DNA of 64,000 bases from Micromonospora echinospora (GTDB taxonomy: Bacteria; Actinomycetota; Actinomycetes; Mycobacteriales; Micromonosporaceae): assembly GCF_014203425.1 (NCBI RefSeq), contig NZ_JACHJC010000001.1, positions 4,614,001 to 4,678,000 of the forward strand, written 5' to 3'. The position numbers and the translations under genes were made by a program. Shown in pieces: positions 17,311-25,235 of this stretch (position 1 is the stretch's first letter; every line of letters starts with the position of its first letter). The notes beneath the pieces were generated by a model, which ran no database searches, was not told the DNA's origin, and saw nothing but the letters and a program-made list of their open reading frames with translations.

Positions 17311-18489
17311 TCAGGTCAACCAGTTCGGCAAGTCATCTTCGGCGAGCAGAACGACATCGCTGTCATCGCAGGTACCCCACCATGCGTGGTCGCGGTATTG
17401 CGACACCAGCAGGACGGCAGTGACCGGCACGTCGAGCATGGCCAAGCGATGGCGGTACTCCAGAACCTGACCGAGGCCGAACCGAAGCTGTTCGCTTTCG
17501 TTGCCGACCGTCGTGCTCTTCACCTCGGCGATGAACTGTCGATCCTGACCGTCCAGCCAGGCCAGATCCACCGGTACGCCGTGCAGGCCGGCGCCGGCTG
17601 TCAAGCCCGAGCGGGCCAGGTGCCCGATCAGGACCTGACAGAGCCGGTCGTGCTCCCGAACGCCGGCCAGGTAAGCGCGGCCGTCGTACGACCGCTGCTC
17701 CGGCGCCCGTGACGGTACCGTGTCCGGTGTGTACGGATCGTCGAACCCCTGGTGGGTAGCGGGGGATCCGGCCTGTACGGCGGCCCAGACCGCGCACCAG
17801 ATCTCGCCCGCCAGCCATGCCTTCGTCGCGTAGTCACGCCGGTACTTGCGCTGGAACGAGTAGCCCTTTGTGGACAGACCCGCGCCGAGCATGCGAAGAC
17901 CGGCCATGACCGGTCGCTGCAGCAGCAGCCCGAGCGCCGTGCTCAGGTCCGGGCAGGTGAGCAGGATCTTGTCCTCCTCGAAGGTCACCGTCGGGTCGTC
18001 GGTGAGTTCGATCCCCTGCTCGGGCCAGTCGTTCTCGACGTCCAGCATGCCGGCACCGGCCGCGATTTCGAGCGGCAGCTTGGCCAGCCGGAGCCGTACC
18101 TCTCCTCCGTCCTCTGGGAGGCAGAGGAGTTCCAGCGGCCCGACGACCAGCCGCAGCAACGGACCCTCACCGAGATCGAACCTGGCAACATGCCAGTGCT
18201 CACCCGCGGTGGACAGCGCCTCGGGTACAGCCATGCGGATCACGAAGCCCACCAGTGCCCAGGACATCAGCTGGGTGGCGTTCATCTGCTTCTGCCAGGC
18301 CGGGGCGATGTCCGCCGGAGCCGGTTCGCGGGGAGCCGGGACGGGATCGGCGAAGACCCAGTCGGCGACCGTGGCCGGTTCGGTCAGGTGCCACAGCCTG
18401 GACTGCATACGGCCCGTCAGCCACCACTCGACGTGGGCAACGTCCTCGGGGAGCCACCACGTCGTCTCCGCCTGGGCGGTCGAGCTCAC
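17311..18489 (-). CDS. PD-(D/E)XK-type protein, paralogue A of the pglX-linked module
   Basis: A 392-residue protein paralogous to the one at 13028-14224: shared blocks DKILLTCPDLSTALGLL, HDRLCQVLIGHLARSGL, VDLAW near 307, FIAEVKS near 319 (E-x-K), EQLRFGLGQVLEYRHRL. This is a PD-(D/E)XK-like nuclease pattern. The GTG at 18489 overlaps the pglX stop as GTGA, so it is translationally coupled to pglX, which ties the whole module to the BREX-2 methyltransferase. A restriction-like or BREX-assisting role is inference; the standard BREX-2 gene set does not include it as far as I know. Confidence 0.7.
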   Translation of the reverse strand: MSSTAQAETTWWLPEDVAHVEWWLTGRMQSRLWHLTEPATVADWVFADPVPAPREPAPADIAPAWQKQMNATQLMSWALVGFVIRMAVPEALSTAGEHWHVARFDLGEGPLLRLVVGPLELLCLPEDGGEVRLRLAKLPLEIAAGAGMLDVENDWPEQGIELTDDPTVTFEEDKILLTCPDLSTALGLLLQRPVMAGLRMLGAGLSTKGYSFQRKYRRDYATKAWLAGEIWCAVWAAVQAGSPATHQGFDDPYTPDTVPSRAPEQRSYDGRAYLAGVREHDRLCQVLIGHLARSGLTAGAGLHGVPVDLAWLDGQDRQFIAEVKSTTVGNESEQLRFGLGQVLEYRHRLAMLDVPVTAVLLVSQYRDHAWWGTCDDSDVVLLAEDDLPNWLT

Positions 18490-21400
18490 TGCTTGGCCTT
18501 CCGGCCGCGGGTGGCCTTGGGCGGGCGCCACGAGCTGAGCGCCTCGTCGGTGAGGTGCAGCCGGTTGGTGGTCTCGGCGAGGAACCCGGCGTAAATGTCC
18601 GCGGGCGAGGCACCCCACTCCGGGTCGAACTCGCCGTGCCACTGGCGTACCCAGGGAAGGATCTCGCGCAACCCCGCGACCAGCGGCAACAGCCGGTCGG
18701 CGGCCCAGCCGTCCTCCTGCTCGCGGGCGACGACCAGGGTGGCGAGGGCCTGGGCCTGCTCGCGGTGGTCCCAGCCGGCCCAGCCGACCAGCAGCGACGG
18801 GTCACCGTCGCGACTGGCACCGGGGTACGAGACGAAGCGTTCCTTCGGTACGTCGAGCTTGCCCCGGTGCTTCCAGTAGCTGGCCTTGAGGAAGTCCGCC
18901 GAGGTGTACTTCGGTGGCACCGGGATCTGCTTGCGGAACTCCCGCTTTGCGGCCTCGTCGGGCAGTGCATCCTCGGCCCGCTGCAGGTCCCACACCTGCT
19001 CCCAGTCGGCCCGCTTGGCGAGACCGGAGTCCTTGTAGCGCAGCGCGGCCAGGTGCGGCACGTGCTCGTCGGCGACCAGGTCGGCGATCACCTTGCCGAG
19101 GTCCTGGCCCGGTGCGTAGAGGCCGGCGACGGTGAGCACGTCGTGGTCGCGGCGCAGCTCGTCGGCGAGTTGCGCGGTGGTCAGCGGGCGCGGCTGCTCA
19201 AGGCCGTCGACGTGGTGATACCACAGCTCCCGTGCCTCGCACCGGTCCAGCAGCCAGTCGCGCAGCGCCTTGCGCCGCATCACCTCCCAGCCGTCGGTGG
19301 CCCACCGCCGCTTGCACTCCGGCCGCTCGATCAGCCCGATGTTGCGGTTGCCCTCGATGAGCTCGATCCGCCGCTCCACGACCGCCCGGTACTCGTCGGA
19401 CCAGTGGGCGGGCAGCTCGGTGATCGGCTTCGACTTGTGGCGCTCAAACCACTGCGTCTCCAGGCCCTCGTCGCGCATCTTGCGGGCGAGCACGATCTCG
19501 AACGCCCGCTCCCCCAGCGCCAGCATCGGCGGCCGGACGCTCTCCGGAGCGGTGAAGTCCTCGTCCAGCAGCCCGTAGAGCGAGTAGACCTGCCAGTCCA
19601 ACTCCTCCTGCAACGCGATCATCGCGCCGCGCACGTAGTGCCACTCGTAGGCGGCGGCGTCCAGCCGCTCGCGGGTCGGCACCCCGGAGGCGGCGACCGC
19701 CGCCGGGGTCACTGTGGCGAGCCGCTGCGCCAGGCCGTCGATCTCCCGGCTCAGGTCGAGGGGGTACGCGGACGGAAGCGGAAACCGTGCGAGATTCGTC
19801 CCGTTGAATTGGTAGAAGTCTTCCCAAGGGACTGTTGTCTGCCTGGCACCCTGTGAGTCGACCGTGCTTCCCTTGCAGTGGCAAACCTGCTTCAGCCAGA
19901 AGCATGCCGTCGAGCTGCCCAAGAGCCCGATGACCTGCAGGTGATCTTCCTCCGTGGCCCCCCGCCGCAGCTTGACCAATGGGGCCGTCTGCTTGAATAC
20001 GTTGTCGCCCCGATCGAGAACGACGTGATTATGGGTGGCAACCTCGGCCAGACAGATCGTCCATTCGTGCACGCTCGCGTCTCTGGTGAGTTGGTGCCAC
20101 TCGTACCAGGGCCGGCCCTCGACAAAGTAGGTCTTCTTGCTGAAAGTCGCCCGGTTACCCATCACCGTTCGGCACGGCCACAGCCACTTATGCCAACCGC
20201 TGCCAGGTTGCAGCGGTCGGAGCGAGAAGTCCTCGCCGTAGGGGAAGAATGCAAACTCCCCATCCTCGAAGATCCAATTTCGGATCTCATCTCCGGCGAC
20301 GAGACGGCGTCTCATCTCTGAACCACGAACGCGCCGGCGCCATGCTCCGTCAGGTGCGAGCATGACATCATCGGCGTTGGTCATGCCGAATACGCCGATT
20401 CGAGATGCATACGTTGCCAGGCTGGAACGGGAGCCTTCGATCGCTTCTTTTAGCGTCGTCGCTCCACCGCCACTCAGGCTCCAAGGGTGCGCTGCGAGTT
20501 GAGCGCGGGGTATGTCGCTCGCCGTCACCCACTGACTTTCCGAGCCGGGGTAGTCGACCTGGCCAACGATCGCCTGCCAGACAAGGCCCTGGCTGGGATC
20601 CTTGGGCGTGCTGGGCTCGCCCCGGATGCCCATGACGCTGCGGATGCTGCCGGTCCGGCCGCGGTTGGTGTTGCAACCTACGAGGATGACCGTCGGGGTG
20701 CCGTGGCCGGGGATGTAGGCACCGGAGGTGTCGATGACGTGGGTCAGGTTAACCTCGATGGCGAAAAGCTTCTCGATCATCTTCCTGCCGAACTCGCGCT
20801 TCATGAACGAGTTGGCCGTGATCTGCCCGACGCGCCCGGCACCCTTGCCTTCGCCGTCGCCGGGCTTGGCCAGCTGAAAGAACCGCTGCGCGAAGGGCAC
20901 GGACAGGGCGTACTTGCCGGAGCATGCAGGATACATCTCACGGTAGGCGTCGTTGAGGCCCTTGTCCTTGACAGTGATGTAGGGCGGGTTGCCTACTACA
21001 ACGTGATAACGCCCAGGGCTGAGGATGCCAGGGTGCTCTTTCAGATCCTCAGTCATATAGGCGAACTCCACCATTGCGTCGCCGCTCGCGTCCATACCGG
21101 GAAGCGTGTCCTGCCGCCGCTTGATGAGGGAATCACCGACAGCGAGGCGCATCGGAAAGACATAGCCGGCGGAGTCAGGGAGGGTCTTGATACTGCAGGC
21201 GCGGAGCGCAGCGACCAAAAGACGGAAGCGGGCGATGGCTACCGCGAACGGGTTGATGTCGACGCCGTGCACCGCGTCGAGCGCGAGGCGTACCCGCTCG
21301 TGGGGGTCGCGATTGGGAGCGTGCTGCTCCCACTCCTTCAACAGCCGTTGAAAGGCACCGAGGACGAAGTGGCCCGAGCCGCAGGTCGGGTCGATCATCT

Positions 21401-22085
21401 TGACCACGTCGTGGCCGAATTCGGCGATCGCCGGGGTCAGCGTCAGGTCAAGGATGAACTCCTCGACAAACTCGGGGGTCTGGAGCAGCGCGTACGTCTT
21501 GCGGGCAGCCTCGGACAGGTCCTGGTAGAGGTCGCCGAGGAAGCGGGTGTCCCACTCGGCGTCGGTGAAGTCGTGGACCATGCCGCCGGTCTCGCCGCGC
21601 CGACGCCAGAAGGCGATCAGATTCTTCGCCTCGTCGTGGGACATCGGGATCTGGTAGAGCGGGTTGTGCCGCCTGTCGAACAGCGATTTCCCGGCCTGGG
21701 TGCCGGCGATGGCGTCGAAGCCCTGGTGCAACCAGTCGCGGAGCGTCTTGTCGGGCTGGTCGCGGAAGAACTGCGCCTCGGCCTCCTCGGCGAGCACCAG
21801 ACGGTCCCCCGGGCCGGCGAGGTAGGGGTCGGGCAGCAGGCCGTTGTCCTCGCAGAAGCGCACGAAGACGGTGCCGAGCACCCAGGCGACGGCGGCCTGT
21901 GTCACTCGCTCGTCGCGCCAGGTCGCCCAGGTGGCGGCGGTGCGCCCGACCTTGAAGGCGTGGTCGTACTCGCCACGCAGCTTGAGGCGCACCTCCTCGA
22001 CCGACTCGGCCTGCTCCCGCAGGTCCTTTTCCAGGTTCTTGACCTGCTTCTGCAGGTCGGACAAGAGCAGCTTCCGGTCGATCAC
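18486..22085 (-). CDS. pglX: BREX-2 / Pgl adenine-specific DNA methyltransferase PglX
   Basis: A 1199-residue protein, the usual length for PglX, which methylates adenine in host DNA and lets BREX-2 tell self from phage. It starts MIDRKLLLSDLQKQVKNLEK with a coiled coil. The SAM-binding motif DPTCGSGHF lies near 229-237 and the catalytic NPPY at 366-369, the order of N6-adenine gamma-class enzymes. The segment from roughly 19.8 to 21.1 kb (C-terminal to NPPY, where the target recognition domain should be) is visibly less GC-rich than its flanks, which suggests exchange of the specificity domain. Stop overlaps the start of the PD-(D/E)XK paralogue A. pglW lies 3 kb upstream with an inverted insertion between. 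Confidence 0.93.
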   Translation of the reverse strand: MIDRKLLLSDLQKQVKNLEKDLREQAESVEEVRLKLRGEYDHAFKVGRTAATWATWRDERVTQAAVAWVLGTVFVRFCEDNGLLPDPYLAGPGDRLVLAEEAEAQFFRDQPDKTLRDWLHQGFDAIAGTQAGKSLFDRRHNPLYQIPMSHDEAKNLIAFWRRRGETGGMVHDFTDAEWDTRFLGDLYQDLSEAARKTYALLQTPEFVEEFILDLTLTPAIAEFGHDVVKMIDPTCGSGHFVLGAFQRLLKEWEQHAPNRDPHERVRLALDAVHGVDINPFAVAIARFRLLVAALRACSIKTLPDSAGYVFPMRLAVGDSLIKRRQDTLPGMDASGDAMVEFAYMTEDLKEHPGILSPGRYHVVVGNPPYITVKDKGLNDAYREMYPACSGKYALSVPFAQRFFQLAKPGDGEGKGAGRVGQITANSFMKREFGRKMIEKLFAIEVNLTHVIDTSGAYIPGHGTPTVILVGCNTNRGRTGSIRSVMGIRGEPSTPKDPSQGLVWQAIVGQVDYPGSESQWVTASDIPRAQLAAHPWSLSGGGATTLKEAIEGSRSSLATYASRIGVFGMTNADDVMLAPDGAWRRRVRGSEMRRRLVAGDEIRNWIFEDGEFAFFPYGEDFSLRPLQPGSGWHKWLWPCRTVMGNRATFSKKTYFVEGRPWYEWHQLTRDASVHEWTICLAEVATHNHVVLDRGDNVFKQTAPLVKLRRGATEEDHLQVIGLLGSSTACFWLKQVCHCKGSTVDSQGARQTTVPWEDFYQFNGTNLARFPLPSAYPLDLSREIDGLAQRLATVTPAAVAASGVPTRERLDAAAYEWHYVRGAMIALQEELDWQVYSLYGLLDEDFTAPESVRPPMLALGERAFEIVLARKMRDEGLETQWFERHKSKPITELPAHWSDEYRAVVERRIELIEGNRNIGLIERPECKRRWATDGWEVMRRKALRDWLLDRCEARELWYHHVDGLEQPRPLTTAQLADELRRDHDVLTVAGLYAPGQDLGKVIADLVADEHVPHLAALRYKDSGLAKRADWEQVWDLQRAEDALPDEAAKREFRKQIPVPPKYTSADFLKASYWKHRGKLDVPKERFVSYPGASRDGDPSLLVGWAGWDHREQAQALATLVVAREQEDGWAADRLLPLVAGLREILPWVRQWHGEFDPEWGASPADIYAGFLAETTNRLHLTDEALSSWRPPKATRGRKAKQ

Positions 22086-22157
22086 GCGAAGACTCTAGCC
22101 GTCCCGCCGTCGGGACTGCGGCACCCGTAAGTACCGATCTCCTCGACGGACCGCTAC

Positions 22158-22397
22158 CTATGGCTCACGCATCCAGAGTTTCGGATCGTTCACGAAGACA
22201 CCTTTGCCCTGGTGCCGCCAGATCACCCGAAGCGCTTCGAGCCGCACGTAGACCTGCTTGACGGTAGACGGGCTGACGCTGTGCGTCGCGGCGAGCCGCG
22301 AGATTGACGGCAGCTTGTCGCCCGGCTTGAGCCTCTTGGCCCTGATGTCGGCGACGATCTCGTCGGCGATCCGGATGTAGTCGGCGGTAATCGGCAT
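22158..22397 (-). CDS. short GntR-type winged-helix regulator
   Basis: A 79-residue protein consisting of a GntR winged-helix domain only: IADEIVADIRAKRLKPGDKL, then LAATHSVSPSTVKQVY as recognition helix, and GKGVFV as wing. No effector-binding domain follows. ATG at 22397 is preceded by GGGGGAGCC. It diverges from the DivIVA-like gene at 22714. Such a GntR/DivIVA-like pair is a frequent small accessory cassette in actinomycete mobile and defence regions; probable target is the shared divergent promoter. Confidence 0.85.
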   Translation of the reverse strand: MPITADYIRIADEIVADIRAKRLKPGDKLPSISRLAATHSVSPSTVKQVYVRLEALRVIWRHQGKGVFVNDPKLWMREP

Positions 22398-22713
22398 GGC
22401 TCCCCCTGCGTGGCACGCCAATTCGATCACGCAACGACATCTTGCAACAACTCAACGTTTGACTAAGGTGACTGGGACAGCTAAGTTGGCAACGCCCCTT
22501 CCCTTGCGTGGCAACAAGGAGCAGGGGCTCCCCCGGTCGGGGCGGGTGTGCGTACCCGTCCCGACCCCTCCGGACTGCTCCGCCTCCGTACCGCCGATCT
22601 GGGCTGCGGGGGCGGAGCGGGCGGGCCACCCGCAGCCGGCGTGCGGACGGCCCGCCCTTCCAGACCCACCGCACCGACCCGCCGCGTCTCCGCCTGCCCC
22701 GGAAAGGACCGAA
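22398..22713. other. divergent intergenic region of the GntR/DivIVA-like cassette
   Basis: The 316-base gap holds a well-formed plus-strand promoter (22459-22487) and a long leader of about 220 bases before the GTG at 22714. TGCGTGGCA occurs twice, near 22406 and 22503, the first copy inside the short inverted repeat GCGTGGCACGC; these may be GntR sites. No gene is convincing in the leader. Confidence 0.45.
22459..22487 (+). promoter_or_regulatory. sigma-70-type promoter for the DivIVA-like/ARH operon
   Basis: TTGACT (22459-22464), a 17-base spacer, and TAAGTT (22482-22487) match housekeeping -35 and -10 boxes. It drives the plus strand toward the gene at 22714. Repeats nearby suggest control by the divergent GntR protein. 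Confidence 0.6.
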
Positions 22714-22989
22714 GTGACGCAGTATCGATCCGGCCGGATCTACCTGAACGGCCTACCGGCCCGGATGACCCCGCACGAGGTACGCACCCACGCCTTCGAT
22801 CCCCGTCGGCGGGGTGTCGACCCCGATCAGGTACGCGAGTTCCAGGCCCGCGTCGCCGACGAGCTGACCGAGCTGCACCGGCAGGTACGCCTGCTCGCGC
22901 AGGAGAACGACAGGCTGAAACGCGCCCTGCGGGACTGGCAGACCATGCACGCCCGGGAGTGCCGCCCGCCGAACGACGGCCCCTGGTAG
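22714..22989 (+). CDS. small DivIVA-like coiled-coil protein
   Basis: A 91-residue protein starting at the GTG at 22714 after GGAAAGGA. A DivIVA-type N-terminal pattern (R.HAFDPRRRGVDPDQVREF) is followed by a coiled coil (VADELTELHRQVRLLAQEND). DivIVA proteins bind curved membrane at poles and septa, but these short versions lack the long oligomerising tail and have no known function. It stands first in a plus-strand operon with an unknown 90-residue protein and a degenerate ADP-ribosylglycohydrolase, opposite a GntR regulator. Confidence 0.75.
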   Translation: MTQYRSGRIYLNGLPARMTPHEVRTHAFDPRRRGVDPDQVREFQARVADELTELHRQVRLLAQENDRLKRALRDWQTMHARECRPPNDGPW

Positions 22990-22991
22990 CG

Positions 22992-23264
22992 GTGCGCCCG
23001 CAACCCGGCGACCTGCTGCGGGTCGACGGCCGCGCGTCGGTGCAGTTCGGCGGCGATCGCGCCCTGACGTTCCGGGTCGTGTCGGTCGGCCCGGAGGTGC
23101 CGCACACCGGCTGGATCTGGCTGACCGGCTACGTGCTCAACCGTCGAGGCACCGCGACGGTCAAACGGGAGATCTTCGTCCAGCGCGCCGGCCTCCGCCG
23201 GGCCACCAGCACCCTGGCTCCGAGCCGCTCTCGTGTCACCCGCCCCTATGCTTCCCAGGCATGA
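22992..23264 (+). CDS. small conserved-looking hypothetical protein
   Basis: A 90-residue protein from the GTG at 22992 (VRPQPGDLLRVDGRASVQFG), two bases after the DivIVA-like stop. It looks like a small all-beta domain (FRVVSVGPEVPHTGWIWLTGYVL) with a basic C-terminus. Family not recognised. Its stop overlaps the start of the next gene as ATGA, so the three plus-strand genes form one operon. Confidence 0.6.
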   Translation: MRPQPGDLLRVDGRASVQFGGDRALTFRVVSVGPEVPHTGWIWLTGYVLNRRGTATVKREIFVQRAGLRRATSTLAPSRSRVTRPYASQA

Positions 23265-24301
23265 CAATGGTGACGGCGCAGCAGCTCGCGACGGCGCGGG
23301 GCTGCGTGCTCGGGCTGATGCTCGGTGACGCAATCGGTGCCACAGGCGGCAACGTGCCGGCCAGCGGGACTCTGCGGGCCACCAGTGCCGGCCAGCTCGC
23401 CTGCTTCACCGTGACGGGCATCATTCGAGCCAACATCCGAGCCACCCACAAGGGGATCTGTCATCCGCCCAGCGTGGTGCGGCACGCGTACACGAGGTGG
23501 GCGGCGCTGCAGGGCATCCCGGGGATCAAGCGCTGGCAGGAGGAAGACTGGCCGGATGGCTGGCTCGCCCAGGTGCCGGTGCTAGCGGTCCGGCGAGGAT
23601 CCGCGCCGGCCACGGTTTCCGCCCTGCAGAGCCAGCCAGTCTGGGGTCACGAGGACAGCACGTGGACCAGCACCGGCGCACACGGGCTTACCCGAACTCT
23701 GCCTGCCGGGCTCATCCAGTGGTGGGGGCCGGAGCCCGGACGGTTCGCCGTCGAGGTGGCGGCCACCACGCATGGCCAGGAAGCAGCAGACGCCGCCGCG
23801 CTCGGCGCAACGGTGATTGGCAACATCGTCAAGGGCCAGGACGTCGAGCAGGCGGTGGAGCGGGCACAGCGGGAATGCGGGTCCTTCGTGCGAGTCATGA
23901 CCGCACTGCCACTCTCCACCGCCGTGCACGGCGCACGGGAGCACCCACGCCTCGCCACGGTACTGGCTCAGCTCACGCCAGATGCTCGGGCGGCTTCGGC
24001 GCTGACCGGGGCCGTCTATGTGGCTCTCTCGTTTCCGGACCGAGCGCAGCTGCGCGATGCCCTCCTGTTCGCCGCGTCCGTACCGCACGGTAAGCACGTA
24101 GCCGCCACTGCTGGGGCGTTCCTTGGCGCCGTGCACGGCGTCGACGCCCTCCCGGTCGGGTTGGTCTCCCGGCTTGAGTTGGCGTGGGTCGCCGACATTC
24201 TTGCGCGAGATCTCATCACCGAATTCGTGGACAGACCGTCCGGCAGCGGGTATGGCGACGCAACCGATCCGAACTGGTGGAACCGGTACCCGGGGTGGTA
24301 G
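23261..24301 (+). CDS. ADP-ribosylglycohydrolase-family protein with degenerate metal sites
   Basis: A 346-residue protein of the ADP-ribosylglycohydrolase (ARH/DraG) fold: N-terminal GCVLGLMLGDAIGAT, central HGQEAADAAALGATVIG, and the C-terminal GAFLGAVHG helix. Active members bind two Mg ions with a (S/T)DDT motif near residue 45 and a GDSDS-type motif before the C-terminal helix. Here the first reads ATSAGQLACFT and the second SVPHGKHVAATAG, so the key Asp residues are gone. It is therefore probably not a normal hydrolase and may bind ADP-ribosyl groups instead. ATG at 23261 overlaps the upstream stop. Confidence 0.7.
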   Translation: MTMVTAQQLATARGCVLGLMLGDAIGATGGNVPASGTLRATSAGQLACFTVTGIIRANIRATHKGICHPPSVVRHAYTRWAALQGIPGIKRWQEEDWPDGWLAQVPVLAVRRGSAPATVSALQSQPVWGHEDSTWTSTGAHGLTRTLPAGLIQWWGPEPGRFAVEVAATTHGQEAADAAALGATVIGNIVKGQDVEQAVERAQRECGSFVRVMTALPLSTAVHGAREHPRLATVLAQLTPDARAASALTGAVYVALSFPDRAQLRDALLFAASVPHGKHVAATAGAFLGAVHGVDALPVGLVSRLELAWVADILARDLITEFVDRPSGSGYGDATDPNWWNRYPGW

Positions 24302-24433
24302 ACCATTCCTTCCAGATGGTGTGACGAGGCGGGGCATCGGCCAGCAGTCGCGCCGTTGCACCAAGAGGCCGCACGTTCCACAACACGGAGCCGACACCGA
24401 CGAGGACCAACCAAATGCGGGCGGTGGTGCGCG

Positions 24434-25111
24434 TCAGCTTTGGTGAGGCTCCGCCACTGGCGGCTTCACCTCCACGGCCAACCAGCGGAGCGTCCCGTGG
24501 GTGCCACCGATCTCGGAGTAGTCCTGCCAGGCGAGCGGATAGCTCCCGAACAGGTGTCGCTCGCTGGAGTCGGACCAGCTGCCCTCGATCCCCCACCGCA
24601 GCATCCCGGTGAGCGTCCGGCCCTCGTTGATCCGGAACTGATGGTCCCGGGTGCGCCGGGCCGTGGCAGCCGGGTTCCACAGCCTCTCGTCGTTCGACAA
24701 CATGACGGCGAACCCGTTCATCTTTCCGTCGGGAACGCAGAACTGCTCCAGCCGGGCGATGTCGAAGACGAAGCCCTGCCGACCCAGGTCGGTTGCCTCG
24801 TGGCCGCGGAGGTGAAACGGCTCAGCCGTGTGCGGGTCGGCGCCGACCCAGAGCCTGGTGAAGTACTTGAGTTCGATCGCCGTTCGGTGCCCGTCGGCAC
24901 CGAGACACAGGAGATCGAGATGGCGCCGGCCCCTCCCCAGCACCTGCGGGCCATCCTGTGGGACCTCCAGCCGGACGCCGACCGACGGCGCCAGCCTGTG
25001 CAGCGTCCACGCGAAAGCGTGCTGGAAGTCGGCCTCGGAGTGAAAGACGGGCCGCACCGTAGCCAACTCGGCCATGACGGCGGTGAGCTTCACGGATCCT
25101 GCGATCTCCAT
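24434..25111 (-). CDS. PD-(D/E)XK nuclease-like protein
   Basis: A 225-residue protein if started at the ATG at 25111 (MEIAGSVKL); an ATG six codons upstream is possible. HSEADFQHAFAWTLHRL, then RRHLDLLCLG and TAIELKYFT give the E...D...ExK order of PD-(D/E)XK nucleases, as in many restriction-type proteins. No target recognition domain is obvious; the C-terminal half has W-rich strands (GIEGSWSDS). It lies between the degenerate ARH gene (convergent) and pglW (same strand, 124 bases upstream), so it may be transcribed with pglW. Confidence 0.65.
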   Translation of the reverse strand: MEIAGSVKLTAVMAELATVRPVFHSEADFQHAFAWTLHRLAPSVGVRLEVPQDGPQVLGRGRRHLDLLCLGADGHRTAIELKYFTRLWVGADPHTAEPFHLRGHEATDLGRQGFVFDIARLEQFCVPDGKMNGFAVMLSNDERLWNPAATARRTRDHQFRINEGRTLTGMLRWGIEGSWSDSSERHLFGSYPLAWQDYSEIGGTHGTLRWLAVEVKPPVAEPHQS

Positions 25112-25235
25112 GTCGGCACGGTGCCACATCCGCAGGCTGCACGGCGTCCTCCGCGAGGCTGCCGGACGCAGCACGGTCAGCCCACCCGCACCCGGATCCG
25201 CTCGCCACAGTGACCGACATCGGCATGCGGAAGGC

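Noticed and set aside
23261..24301. Active ADP-ribosylglycohydrolase
   Set aside because: Overall fold fits but both Asp-rich metal motifs are replaced, so normal activity is not supported.
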